Origin: Mimachlamys varia
Lineage: Eukaryota; Mollusca; Bivalvia; Pectinida; Pectinidae
Length of the DNA: 64,000 nucleotides
Reading direction: 5' to 3'
Assembly (NCBI GenBank): GCA_947623455.1
Contig: OX392541.1
Location: forward strand, 4,168,701-4,232,700
Position numbers and translations under genes: made by a program. Positions 53,701 through 59,100 of the stretch are shown one piece after another. The first letter of the stretch is position 1. The number at the start of each line of letters is the position of its first letter. The notes under the pieces were generated by a model. It did no database searches and was not told the DNA's origin. It saw only the letters and a list, made by a program, of their open reading frames with translations.

Positions 53701-54919
53701 GTTTACAACCCCTAATGAGAACAAGTAATGTTGTGATATTATGCTATGACGTAAGATATCCACAGGTTACAGCAACGTATATTTGTGATTTCTGGCGTTA
53801 AGTTGGGGTCAACATTTGGCCCCCACATCAATTTCTTTCATATTTTTTCTCTCATATGTAGATATATGAAAATAAACATATTTTGAAAATACAAGTGGGG
53901 CCGATGCTAATGTTAAATCTCCATATATGTTGACCCCACCTTTACAAATATAACTTCCTTCTCAATGACGATTCAGTTTACGTTTTTTCGCAATCACCGT
54001 TGATATGTTTAATGTTCTGATGGTTAGAGACAACAATAATATATAAAAGTTTATCTTTTAAATGTTAAGATAAGTTAAGGACTTACTGGATCAGTAACTA
54101 TTCACATTCTATCTGTCTCCTTAATATTGAACCTTCTTGTCTCTTTCTTCCTTTTTCATTATCTATTATTCATTATAAATCATCTTTATTGAATTCCAAG
54201 GTCACCCTCCCATGGATGAAGTGGATGTAAGATACTTATTACCTCTAGGAGACCATCTATTTCCTTATCTTCCAAGAAAAGCACGTAGATGGCTTGAGTT
54301 TGGAGTCGATTTTGAAAAGGTAAGCTTGATAATAAGATAATTTACTTTTTTAGTCACTTTATGGGAATCTAATCTAGTGAACATATTAAGAAACCAGTCA
54401 CTGATAGAAACGAATGCCGTTTTTAGCGTTTTCTCACTTTTTGAATAAAAAATAATTAAGTTTAAGTTCCGTTATGGTAGGGTTTATCATATTCTATTTA
54501 GTCAGAACATTTCTAACAAAACATGAAATACATAATTAAAAATTAAATGCATCCATTCCGTTTACAGAATGAGTATTTTTCCTCCTTAATACCAAACTGC
54601 AAAGCTGGTTGCTACTCAATTACATAAATCGAGGCTCTCCATTAACGTTGGTATTTCAATACCGAGAAGATGCACATCAAAACACAATTGATAAAAGGCG
54701 TCATCACTTCTGTTTACTCTTTGTTTCCAGCGGAGAAGATGGCTAGAGCAACAGGCATTGGACGCGACAACTCAGACTAATCTGCTAGGAGAACTTAATG
54801 TGGAGCTGGATGTAATACAGAACCATGATACTCTGTGGACCGGAAATGGTCCAAGTACAAAGCATGATTCTGTCAGTGAGATTGATTCCAATTCTGATGA
54901 AGCATCACGTAAGCAGTAG
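29795..54919 (+). CDS. SLC5-family sodium-coupled transporter, 18 coding exons, 656 aa model
   Basis: Proposed join: 29795-29798, 31049-31120, 32369-32634, 34063-34131, 35563-35614, 35805-35872, 38832-38912, 39433-39506, 41553-41690, 43155-43290, 45468-45556, 46108-46220, 46553-46623, 52288-52374, 52562-52803, 53466-53566, 54201-54319, 54731-54919. The sum is 1971 nt, 656 codons plus stop, every intron is GT-AG and all phases agree. Family signatures in order: DYIVFAGM (about residues 11-18, TM1), PVALSL (53-58), GGLKAVVWTDVLQ (178-190), NFDPDPTVRYTFW (229-241), NQATVQR (about 255-261), PGLSGLF and FSASLSTISSG (about 334-355, the TM8 serine region that forms the sodium site in this fold), TVEDFLKP (about 363-370). 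An extracellular loop in exon 15 carries three N-glycosylation sequons. SLC5 proteins move organic solutes with Na+ across the plasma membrane. The SLC5A8/A12/A6 subgroup is the best match by eye; the substrate cannot be assigned. The length is close to the family's 600-650. The exon 1 assignment is the weakest part. Confidence 0.9.
29799..31048 (+). other. Intron 1 of the SLC5 gene
   Basis: AT-rich sequence. It includes a rearranged R1 repeat fragment at about 30660-30850 (parts AAATACCAAGGCGTCAACAA and TTACTATCAAGAAAGGAAAA are brought together by an internal deletion). It ends in a pyrimidine-rich TTTTTATTTCAG acceptor. Minus-strand open frames at 30377-30568 and 30583-30912 overlap repeat sequence and are not called. 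Confidence 0.5.
31049..31120 (+). CDS. SLC5 transporter coding exon 2 (TM1)
   Basis: Acceptor TTTCAG, donor G|GTGAGT; the exon enters and leaves in phase 1. It encodes residues 3-25, including ADYIVFAGMIVFSIAI, the first transmembrane helix with the family DY-VFAGM signature. Residues of this helix contribute to the Na2 sodium site in the SLC5 fold. Confidence 0.93.
31121..32368 (+). other. Intron 2 of the SLC5 gene
   Basis: AT-rich. Near 31215-31325 there are short imperfect repeats of ATTATACTTCA/ATTATTATACTTC. No other structure is supported. Small open frames on both strands (31529-31808, 31896-32102) have no recognisable content. Confidence 0.4.
32369..32634 (+). CDS. SLC5 transporter coding exon 3 (TM2-TM3)
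   Basis: Acceptor TTCAAG, donor GAG|GTAACG; phase 1 in, phase 0 out. It encodes residues 27-114. TTLEYLVGNRR precedes PVALSLVVTF (TM2), then LVLGFPAETY, the conserved V-LG-P-E-Y motif, and a third helix ending before LTSIFE. The spacing matches the family. Confidence 0.95.
32635..34062 (+). other. Intron 3 of the SLC5 gene with a decayed dispersed repeat
   Basis: The part 33220-34045 carries loosely repeated motifs such as CCAGAGTACTGATACT (near 33358, 33480, 33620), GACC-TGACC-CTAC blocks and GGTCA-A-GG-TCAAA blocks. It ends with CCAGGTGAGCGATACCGGCT at about 34007-34026. A matching end recurs near 60750 and 62740, so this is a copy of a dispersed repeat family. A poly(T)-rich stretch is at 32986-33004. 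Confidence 0.6.
34063..34131 (+). CDS. SLC5 transporter coding exon 4
   Basis: Acceptor CTGTTTCAG, donor TAC|GTACGT; phase 0 in and out, 23 codons (residues 115-137). It starts with the family's YLELRY motif (Y-E-YLELRF in relatives) and runs into the next helix. Confidence 0.93.
34357..34653. repeat. About 30-bp imperfect tandem repeat in intron 4, about 9 units
   Basis: Diverged units contain TTAGCCCTGACCAAGATCTA followed by an A-rich run. Copy spacing varies because of the A runs. It is not derived from a neighbouring exon as far as I can see. A minus-strand 65-codon frame across it is a repeat artefact. Confidence 0.85.
35000..35540 (+). repeat. Dispersed repeat family R1, copy near full length (intron 4)
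   Basis: The copy runs from AATACCAAAGCGTCAACAAA through CCAGGTTTTCCGGAAG, GACACCCGCCATGTAAAT, GAGATCAATATGGCGACCAT, CATCTCTCGAATCCCTG and GTTTGTCAGCAG. The contained 143-codon frame (35108-35539) is not conserved in the other copies and is not called. The copy ends just before exon 5 (35563). Confidence 0.75.
35563..35614 (+). CDS. SLC5 transporter coding exon 5
   Basis: Acceptor CATTATAG, donor G|GTACGT; phase 0 in, phase 1 out. It encodes residues 138-154, IVYMGIVLYGPAIALEA, matching the family's TGIV-YAPALAL helix. Confidence 0.93.
35805..35872 (+). CDS. SLC5 transporter coding exon 6
   Basis: Acceptor ATTTAAAG, donor ATA|GTAAGT; phase 1 in, phase 0 out. It encodes residues 156-177, starting ADFPFWASVFSVAVAA. 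The helix leads directly into the conserved GGLKAV motif of exon 7. The family's usual Y-TLGGLKAV is here Y-TSIGGLKAV. Confidence 0.9.
36320..36440 (+). pseudogene. Two eroded copies of the exon 7 start, upstream of the 66-bp array
   Basis: The first copy, after AACAG at 36321, contains ACGGTGGTGTGGACGAATGC, closely matching GCGGTGGTGTGGACGGATG of exon 7. The second, from 36397, reads GGT GAA CTG AAG GCG ATA GTG TGG AAG GAT GTA in the exon 7 frame, but its acceptor has changed from ACAG to ACAT. Neither has a usable donor. They are relics of older duplications of the same junction that was later amplified. Confidence 0.75.
36448..36597. mobile_element. MITE-like inverted repeat in intron 6
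   Basis: The left arm ATTCAATGGTTTGCCGTTTA and continuing TATCAAAT is mirrored by ATTTGATATTAAACGACAAACCATTGAAT (arms of about 29 bp, one mismatch region). The loop has its own poly(T)/poly(A) complementarity. A single related arm lies at about 51797-51830 in intron 13. Confidence 0.7.
37121..38831 (+). repeat. 66-bp array of the exon 7 splice acceptor and exon start (about 26 units)
   Basis: Each unit is 39 bp matching the first 13 codons of exon 7 (GGLKAVMWTDVLQ) plus 27 bp ending ATTATATCTGTACAG, the acceptor of exon 7. Acceptor-bounded starts fall at 37180 and every 66 bp to 38698. A two-base insertion (TATCTCTCTACAG) then shifts the next to 38766, and the authentic exon 7 starts at 38832. 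The array's first unit is truncated. No unit contains an obvious donor. The open frames of 540-600 codons on both strands here are consequences of the 66-bp period. Confidence 0.95.
38832..38912 (+). CDS. SLC5 transporter coding exon 7
   Basis: Acceptor CTGTACAG, donor AAG|GTATTT; phase 0 in and out, residues 178-204. It begins GGLKAVVWTDVLQ, one of the most conserved SLC5 motifs, and continues CIIMTLGMIAVIIK, a transmembrane helix. This is the only copy that continues into the full exon and a donor. Confidence 0.94.
38913..39432 (+). other. Intron 7 of the SLC5 gene
   Basis: AT-rich sequence with no repeat array or gene that I can support. It ends TTTGTTACAG. Confidence 0.5.
39433..39506 (+). 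CDS. SLC5 transporter coding exon 8
   Basis: Acceptor GTTACAG, donor AA|GTAAGT; phase 0 in, phase 2 out. It encodes residues 205-228, GTMNVGDFGRVFKISNENLR then INYF. It matches the loop that ends L-NFWNF in vertebrate relatives; the split Asn is completed by exon 9. Confidence 0.9.
39653..39709. repeat. Hairpin with 17-bp perfect arms in intron 8
   Basis: GTGATTGACTGATTTTC is mirrored by GAAAATCAGTCAATCAC around a 23-base loop. It is followed at about 39721-39835 by a weaker inverted pair (ATTATAACACACAATGCTAT with ATAGAACTGTGTATTAT). It is probably a decayed foldback element. Confidence 0.6.
40076..40217. mobile_element. MITE-like inverted repeat in intron 8
   Basis: The left arm AACTTTCTATTTTGTTTAGG and on through TTATCGGGGG is mirrored by CCCCCGATAATCTAAACGAA and ATAGAAAGTTT. 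The inner part ACGGGTAAA pairs with TTTACCCGT. The arms cover most of the 142 bp. No coding capacity. Confidence 0.7.
40921..41552 (+). repeat. Array of exon 9 start fragments (about 16 units plus the real exon)
   Basis: Short units of about 36 bp carry CCGACGGTCCGGCACACCTT, matching exon 9's CCGACGGTCCGATACACCTT, then an AATTAGTG-TTATAAT linker. Long units of about 62 bp also carry the acceptor TTATACCTCAG and CTTTGATCCTGAT. Decoy acceptors of the long type end at 41033 and 41490; the authentic one ends at 41552. Unit length varies (33-38 for short units), so this is an older or less homogenised array than the 66-bp one. Confidence 0.9.
41553..41690 (+). CDS. SLC5 transporter coding exon 9
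   Basis: Acceptor ATACCTCAG, donor AA|GTGAGA; phase 2 in and out. It encodes residues 230-274, FDPDPTVRYTFWSLFLGSSI, a short membrane segment, then GMATNQATVQRISSVKTLQE. FNP-P--R-TFW and NQ--VQR are hallmark motifs of the SLC5A5/6/8/12 branch. Confidence 0.95.
41691..43154 (+). other. Intron 9 of the SLC5 gene
   Basis: It contains a MITE-like inverted repeat (listed separately) and smaller CACTAGTGAAAAATAT palindromes near 41785-41830. Short open frames on both strands show nothing recognisable. It ends TTCTTCTCCAG. Confidence 0.5.
41925..42088. mobile_element. MITE-like inverted repeat in intron 9
   Basis: AATATCTAACAGTATGTTCA and GTAATACCAAACATATTTCA are mirrored by TGAAATATATTTGGTATTAC and AGTACTGTTATATATTCT. 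The central CACTCGTGCGGCGCACTCGTG is itself repetitive. A related element with ACGAGTGAAATATATTTCGC lies at 55407-55549, so it is a dispersed family. Confidence 0.7.
43155..43290 (+). CDS. SLC5 transporter coding exon 10
   Basis: Acceptor TTCTCCAG, donor CAG|GTAAAT; phase 2 in, phase 0 out. It encodes residues 276-320: a long helix from ILYFAGPAYFVFGIIVNIEG through FAYF, then VIGCDPVEGG, the C-DP loop motif of the family, ending KNPNQ. The end of this exon has been tandemly copied into the intron. Confidence 0.94.
43281..43432 (+). repeat. 33-bp array of the exon 10 end and donor site (5 donors)
   Basis: After the authentic donor, units of 33 bp end in GCGAACCAG followed by GTAAATATC, copying the exon 10 boundary CCGAACCAG|GTAAATATC. 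Donors are at 43291, 43324, 43357, 43390 and 43423. The exon 10 frame stays open through the first three intronic units (VNIKYIRNVNQ and variants) and hits TAA at 43402-43404. Use of donors 2-4 would therefore add 11, 22 or 33 residues in frame. Confidence 0.92.
43500..44080 (-). repeat. Dispersed repeat family R1, copy in intron 10
   Basis: This reverse-oriented copy contains the complement of the GATGGCGACCATAAAACTTG and CTCTCGAATCCCTGTG segments, then TCTGACCAAGATTTTTATGG and GTGTCGTCGATGAAGCACAG. Open frames at 43498-43752 (minus) and 43813-44016 (plus) belong to the repeat. Confidence 0.75.
44515..44703 (+). repeat. Dispersed repeat family R2, copy 1
   Basis: It shares TAACACACACATGTGCTGCA, GATACAATATGCCGAAAAA, TTTCGTCCTCCTAGGACTCT and GTAGAAGCAGAAGGGTCAGG with 55783-55940 and, in part, with 56845-56935. 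It is unclassified and non-coding by inspection. Confidence 0.75.
44704..45467 (+). other. Remainder of intron 10
   Basis: No gene seen. A short R1-like fragment (AAGATAAGAAAATACCAAAG) is at about 45070-45110. The intron ends in TTCTTTATACCAG. Confidence 0.4.
45468..45556 (+). CDS. SLC5 transporter coding exon 11
   Basis: Acceptor TATACCAG, donor AG|GTAAGT; phase 0 in, phase 2 out. It encodes residues 321-349, LLPHMVVRLFHGIPGLSGLF then LASLFSASL. It corresponds to the family's D-L-PY-V-DIL---PGLPGLFVA-AYS-TL, the start of TM8. Confidence 0.95.
45800..46012 (+). mobile_element. Possible SINE fragment in intron 11
   Basis: A segment ending AACGGTATATAAGAACCTCG followed by (ATT)4-5 resembles the tail of the SINE-like element at 61.9 kb. 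A GGTGGCTGGGTAGTGC stretch near its 5' end could be a decayed polymerase III A box, but no clear B box is visible. Confidence 0.35.
46108..46220 (+). CDS. SLC5 transporter coding exon 12
   Basis: Acceptor ATTTTCAG, donor G|GTATAC; phase 2 in, phase 1 out. It encodes residues 351-387: TISSGLSCLSAQTVEDFLKP, then CFKDISDRKATAIAKMS. The serines here and the preceding SAS sequence form the TM8 sodium-binding segment in this fold. Confidence 0.95.
46553..46623 (+). CDS. SLC5 transporter coding exon 13
   Basis: Acceptor ATTTCAG, donor CAG|GTACGT; phase 1 in, phase 0 out. It encodes residues 389-411, VLYGGLSLAVTAMIANVPGS then LSQ. VVYGGL-----A is the TM9 motif. The last 18 bases (CCGGGATCACTTAGTCAG) are the seed of the large array that follows. 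Confidence 0.94.
46606..49749 (+). repeat. 34-bp array of the exon 13 end and donor site (about 92 units)
   Basis: Each unit is the exon 13 end CCGGGATCACTTAGTCAG joined to a copy of the intron start GTACGTAG-CCAG-TA or GTACGTAACCAAGGTA. The first units (GTAGTCCAGTTA) look most like each other, and later ones alternate between CCCAGGTA, CCAAGGTA and CCCAGATA types in short blocks. A few units carry small insertions (near 47455 and 49124). Practically every unit keeps a strong donor CAG|GTACGTA. The array stops at CCATGGCTGCAGGTGAATAT. The 34-bp period breaks all reading frames. Confidence 0.96.
49750..52287 (+). other. Remainder of intron 13
   Basis: AT-rich sequence with R1 repeat sequence at 50750-51200 (listed), a C11-12 tract near 51275, a hairpin-related fragment at 51508-51560, a MITE arm at about 51797-51830 and CATCACTAGTGATGATA palindromes at 52107-52170. 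No gene is supported. Confidence 0.55.
50750..51200 (+). repeat. Dispersed repeat family R1, copy in intron 13
   Basis: It contains AATACCGAAGCGTTAACATA, CACATGGAGATCCTTGCAAA, ACACCCGCCATGTAAATC and a terminal GGTTGGAGAAGCAGGGATGT. It has the same orientation as the intron 4 copy. The minus-strand 69-codon frame (50803-51012) is part of the repeat. Confidence 0.75.
52288..52374 (+). CDS. SLC5 transporter coding exon 14
   Basis: Acceptor CATTCCAG, donor AAG|GTAAGC; phase 0 in and out. It encodes residues 412-440, ISGSILNCLGGPIAGMFFLS then IFCPWATKK. It matches the V-GM-GGPL-GLF-LG---P-A TM10 segment of the family. Confidence 0.95.
52414..52493 (+). pseudogene. Partial duplicate of exon 14 in intron 14
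   Basis: The segment GGTTCAAATCTCAACTGTTT, CCAATCGCCGGCATGTTC and ATTCTGCCCATTGGCTTTAA copies exon 14 about 127 bp downstream. Base deletions break the frame, and the acceptor is lost (GCAAAATAATGG in place of TTCCAGATAAGTGG). Its donor AAAAAG|GTAGGC survives. The flanking intron start (CATCC/TG-TTTTCAGGAAAA, AAAGTAGCAAA) is copied too. Confidence 0.85.
52562..52803 (+). CDS. SLC5 transporter coding exon 15 (TM11 and glycosylated loop)
   Basis: Acceptor AATTTCAG, donor CC|GTAAGC; phase 0 in, phase 2 out; the largest internal exon after exon 3. It encodes residues 441-520: GFLIGGAMSILFVLWISLGL (TM11), PSQPWLPP, then a cysteine-containing loop with sequons NST, NTT and NSS. Relatives carry the same kind of glycosylated loop before the last helix. 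Confidence 0.94.
53466..53566 (+). CDS. SLC5 transporter coding exon 16 (last helix)
   Basis: Acceptor TTGTCCAG, donor G|GTACAC; phase 2 in, phase 1 out. It encodes residues 522-554. LYSVSFRWFGALGVLMPIVV followed by GALMSLLT matches the family's LYSLSYL-F---G pattern and the final transmembrane helix. Confidence 0.93.
53803..53940. mobile_element. Inverted repeat in intron 16
   Basis: GTTGGGGTCAACATTTGGCC and CCCAC near 53803-53827 are mirrored by GTGGGGCCGATG and GTTGACCCCAC near 53895-53939. The arms are interrupted, and the element looks like a decayed MITE. Confidence 0.5.
54201..54319 (+). CDS. SLC5 transporter coding exon 17 (cytosolic tail)
   Basis: Acceptor ATTCCAAG, donor AAG|GTAAGC; phase 1 in, phase 0 out. 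It encodes residues 556-594. VDVRYLLPLGDHLFPYLPRK corresponds to the DPRY-L motif just after the last helix; the basic stretch RKARRW follows. Confidence 0.9.
54731..54919 (+). CDS. SLC5 transporter coding exon 18 (C-terminal tail and stop)
   Basis: Acceptor TGTTTCCAG; phase 0 in. It encodes residues 595-656, a polar, acidic and Ser/Asn-rich tail ending SDEASRKQ, then TAG at 54917-54919. I see no C-terminal PDZ-binding motif of the kind some vertebrate relatives have. Confidence 0.88.
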   Translation, partial: RRRWLEQQALDATTQTNLLGELNVELDVIQNHDTLWTGNGPSTKHDSVSEIDSNSDEASRKQ

Positions 54920-55299
54920 CAACGATGTGTATGACGTCACTGACGAACAAAAATGTTTCAAGCCAAACTTTCATATATAAATTGAATGTTTGAGAGGAAG
55001 TTGATGACGTCTTCCAAATACAAGGCAACTGTATATTGAGATTTGTCGTTTGAACAAGTTTGTGAAGCATATTTCTATATTTATCTAAGTAATATACAAA
55101 GTCATTTGTGCGAAATCTGCGTTATATTGCTCTGTAAGGAGAAGCACTTGTAGAAATTATGCAGTGTCCAATATTTGAACAATTATTTCTTAAGCTGTAT
55201 TTATTGTTCTAGGTTTTCCGCTATGTTTTCTTTTTCTATAATAATGATAATACACTGCAATGTACAAAATTATATAACGCTCTATATAATTGTAATAAA
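54920..55299 (+). promoter_or_regulatory. Probable 3' untranslated region with AATAAA signal
   Basis: This AT-rich sequence after the stop contains AATAAA at 55294-55299. It is the first canonical poly(A) hexamer I noticed after the stop, so the transcript end is placed shortly after it. Another AATAAA lies near 55650, and a longer 3' end is possible. Confidence 0.55.
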
Positions 55300-55406
55300 A
55301 TTACTCTCAAGTATATAATATTTCACCGTACTTTATTTCTGTGTTTATACTTTACATAAGTTAAACACGTAACTATGTATCTTGCTGCCGAAACAAAATA
55401 TATAAG

Positions 55407-55549
55407 AGATATCTAAAATTGTCTGGAGTTATACGAAATATATTCAAGAGTGAGTCTAATATTTGTTGTTTCTGGAGTGAAGAACATAAAAATATTAGCC
55501 TTACGAGTGAAATATATTTCGCATTACAGAAGTCACTATTAGATATTCT
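55407..55549. mobile_element. MITE-like inverted repeat downstream of the gene
   Basis: GATATCTAAAATTGTCTGGA and ACGAAATATATTCAAGAGTG are mirrored by ACGAGTGAAATATATTTCGC and CACTATTAGATATTC. It is the same family as 41925-42088. Overlapping open frames on both strands are artefacts. Confidence 0.65.
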
Positions 55550-55782
55550 GTTTATTGCAATCTTATTGCAAAATTCAACCCGGAACGCAAATCCTTTGAT
55601 AGTGTAAATATTTTTGACACTAGAAAGTCTAGACAATTGGATGTGACGGAATAAAGTCATCTTTGTAGATATATCAATATCATGTGAAAGTTCGTCATCG
55701 GCTTAAATAAAGTATTTCTTTAAATGAAAAATGTACTTGACTTCATATTTTAATTAAAATTCGTCATGTTATTGTAAAGATG

Positions 55783-55940
55783 ACTTAACACACACATACG
55801 CTGCACCTCTTAGATTTAGTTATAGATACAGTATGCCGAAAAATGAATTAAACTGCATCATACTGCTGTTTCGTCCTCCTAGGACTCTTCATTGATGCTA
55901 GGGGCCAACTAATGTAGAAGCAGAAGGGTCAGGTGCGTAA
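55783..55940 (+). repeat. Dispersed repeat family R2, copy 2
   Basis: It is collinear with 44515-44703 over TAACACACACATACGCTGCA, ACAGTATGCCGAAAAATGAA, GTCCTCCTAGGACTCTTCA and AGAAGCAGAAGGGTCAGGTG. It lacks about 20 bases relative to copy 1. Confidence 0.75.
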
Positions 55941-56844
55941 AACCCCTGTAATTTATGAATTTAGAAGTAAAATTAAACTAGTTCTGTATAATTTCAAATC
56001 GTGTACTACGAAAATGTGTATATTATGTACCGTGCCACTACTCAAATGAGATTAACTGTGGCTATGGAGGCTCCAGCAAACCTCGGGGACTAAAAAATCC
56101 ACCAGCAGAGTAATATAATTTTAAACAACTCAGATCATTACGCGTCTTTGGTAAACCCCGATTCTAAAATAGTGGGGTAAGGGAAATGCAAAGTTGTTTT
56201 GCCACCACTTATCTAGATGATAAACTATCAGCACCAACATGTGAGTTATATCACTAATAGAGATGGCCCTAGTTCTCTTAAATACGTTTTAGTCAATCTG
56301 TGACGTGGAGACGCCGTGGACACTCTGTGTTTCGTTTGTCACAAGTTTCCTCCGATCATGCAGCTACAACTACTAATTTGCATAATCTACCAGCTGCCTT
56401 GCATTGAAAGTTAACTTTGGAATTAAGCGTCGTGTTGAAATTGACAGCTACATCACATGAGACAGAGTTATGGATACAAGCCGTAAACCGTCCAGTAAGT
56501 GAGAGAATTTTCCTTACCTCATATATTGGACGTGAGGCTTACACTAAACATAATCAAAGTACTCGAATAACTGAAAGGGGGGTGTTACTAGGATATTTGG
56601 TAATTGGGAAAGAACAGAAATGTTAAAGGTTGAATTTGTAAATTGCAATTATCTATGCTTAAATGCGCCTAAAATATATTACTGTAAGACATTCACAACA
56701 ACATGTTTTAAACATATTTGATTCCGGTGACATTGTAAGACAAGGTCATTTTTATTTGCATAATTTTGTTCTGCTTCTTCCAAGGGAGCTACCACCTAAT
56801 ATTATGGATCTAGTCTTTTGGTCAATCAGAAAACGTCTTTTAAA
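55941..56844. other. Gene-free spacer
   Basis: No exon of a known family is recognisable. Open frames at 56417-56626 and 56663-56950 have no motif; the second runs into R2 repeat sequence. Confidence 0.4.
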
Positions 56845-56950
56845 GGTTTTGTCCTCCAAGGACTCTTTAGTGATGCTAGGGGCTAAAATCCAAAATTTCT
56901 TAACTAATGTAGAAGCAGAAGGGTCAGGTGCGTATAACCCCTTTAATTAG
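56845..56950 (+). repeat. Dispersed repeat family R2, copy 3 (3' part)
   Basis: GGTTTTGTCCTCCAAGGACT, TTAGTGATGCTAGGGGCTAA and GTAGAAGCAGAAGGGTCAGG match the other two copies. The 5' half is absent or too diverged to see. Confidence 0.65.
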
Positions 56951-58500
56951 GAATTTAGAAAAAAAAAAAGTTATTCTAGTTCTGTACAATTTCAAATCTT
57001 TTACTACGAAATTCTGAAATATTCATGCATCTTCTGTAATAATGCCGTTTTACAATTACTCAAGACAGGATGTCTTACACAAAAAATATTTCTGACTTTG
57101 GTAAAAATTGTAATTAGTCTTTCCCAAATTTGGTTATAATTCTTTTTATAAAATCTGATTTAAAAAGGACAAGGCAAATATTAAACAAAGTTTACCTTTA
57201 GGGAACCTGCCCCTCTGGCTCCAGGGACAACACCAGCGTCATTTATATAAAATATGATTGTCCTCCCCGTACATTGTATCACACACTAATTGATTATATT
57301 TACATTTGCTCTGCATTGCCACTATATAACACCACCAAGGCCAGTTCCGTGTAATGAGAGCATAACACTCGAGTGGTCATTACAACGTCATTACGATAGT
57401 GACGTCATAATCATAACGTTGGAAATAGCCGGCTGATACTGGCTGTTCGCTGTTCCATTTATTAGAAACCTACCTTAAATTTTCAGAACAAATTAAGAAT
57501 ATAAACATAAATTTATTATCAAAGCCAATGGAAAAATGTAAATATAAGCATTAAACATAATTCTGTTCCGTGTTATGGTCCTATAACACGGAACAGGATT
57601 GCAGACCAAATGAATAACGCGCTAATAGAATAATGTTTAATGCTTAAGTAATACACACAAAGTTTAATGAGGAGTAGGGTTTGAACACATGTGGTAGCCT
57701 TTCATCCCAGCATGCTACAGGCCAAATACAATTGTATCACATCCGGATCCCTAGAACTTTCAGTTATTGAGAAGTTTCTTTAAGATTTTAAGACATTTGA
57801 CCCCTGTGACTATGAAAGTAGGTCAAGGTCATTCATTTTAACAAACTTCGTAGCCCTCCATCCAAGAATCCTTTCGATTACTGAGAAGAAGTTGTTTGAA
57901 GGAAAAGTTTATCCACAGCGTACGGCGGACGACAACTGACGAAACACTATGACTATAGGTCATCCTGATCCTTTGGGTCAGATGACCGAATACTTGATCT
58001 TCCCTCGTTCTATTTCTAAGTCAAATACACTTAAAAATGAATTGACACTATAAAAATGAATTCCAGTGCATGGTTAAAAATCATTATAAAAAATAAATGT
58101 AAGGCCTAAATTAAAAGATTGTTTGTTTCCCCTCGCCCGACCGACCCGGCGAAAACCCTGCCAACCCAAATGAGATTTTCTTTTTTCATTCCGGAAAATT
58201 TTCGACTCGTTTTTGTATATAACTATAACCGGAAGTCATCCGTTTCTCTCCCAGTGCTTCACAACACACGAGCGACAAACCTAGAAACATTACGAGTGTC
58301 TTTGATTCACGACGGGGAAAATATGGCAACATCGTTTAACCAGTAGGCCTAGAAAATTGATTTACTGCGTGCCCTCTGTACATAATATTTCGGGAAATTG
58401 TCTTTTTAAGTGGGTTCATTTTTTGTCAATTCTGAGGATATACATGTACCAGGCACCAAATACATTGTACCAGGAGTTGTGTAATGGCCAGCCTGTGACC
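56951..58500. other. Gene-free spacer with a MITE-like element
   Basis: Apart from the inverted repeat listed next, 57770-57970 resembles the dispersed repeat in intron 3 (TGACC, GGTCAAGGTCATTC blocks). A 75-codon frame at 58119-58346 has no recognisable feature. Confidence 0.45.
57545..57646. mobile_element. MITE-like inverted repeat with a near-perfect inner palindrome
   Basis: The outer arms TAAGCATTAAACAT and ATGTTTAATGCTTA enclose an inner hairpin CTGTTCCGTGTTAT-(6 bp)-ATAACACGGAACAG at 57563-57596. A related TTCCGTGTAATG sequence occurs near 57344. Confidence 0.7.
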
Positions 58501-58599
58501 GCCTGCACATTACATTTGGTTACAGCGTAGTGACTCTGTGTCATGGATCACCAGGTGGTTTGGGAAGGTACATTGATACACAGAGAAGAAGATTCCCAG

Positions 58600-59100
58600 G
58601 TCAAGGGGGAGAGGGTAGAGATAAACAAAGCAACAAAGCCAACGCATCACTCAGATTCATCGGGAGGAACATAAACACATCTAACATAAAGACAAAAGAG
58701 CTGGCCTACAAAATATGTCCGTCCGCATCTTGAATATTGTAGCCCCATATGGGATCCTTGGCAAGCAAAATTGAGATGGTCCAAAGAAGAGCTGCCAGAT
58801 TCACTCTTGGTCGTTAAAACTACACCAGCAAAATTCTAAAATGGTCCACTCTTGAACGCAGATGGAGAATTGCTTCAATCATCCTACTCTACAAAATAAC
58901 AAATCTCTTAGTTGCGTATGATGGTGATGGTGAACACACACCCGTCGCCACAAATTCCATATTCCTCACAGTTCCACAAACTACCTTTCCAACTCTTTCT
59001 TCCCTAAAACCATCAAAATTTGAAACAGCCTGCTCCCGACATTGTGGACAGTGTCAACCTTGAAACACTGAAAGCATCTCTCGAAACTGTAGATGTTACT
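58600..59100 (+). pseudogene. Broken C-terminal fragment of a non-LTR retrotransposon reverse transcriptase
   Basis: In shifting frames the conceptual product shows NKANASLRFIGRNI, KELAYKICP, LEYCSPIWDPW, a RRAARFTL-like segment, and near the end FFP, N-LP-DIV and SLETLKASLE. In that order these are the C-terminal signatures of jockey/CR1-type retrotransposon ORF2 proteins. Several frameshifts and stops are present, so it is a dead remnant; upstream RT and endonuclease domains are absent. Confidence 0.75.
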
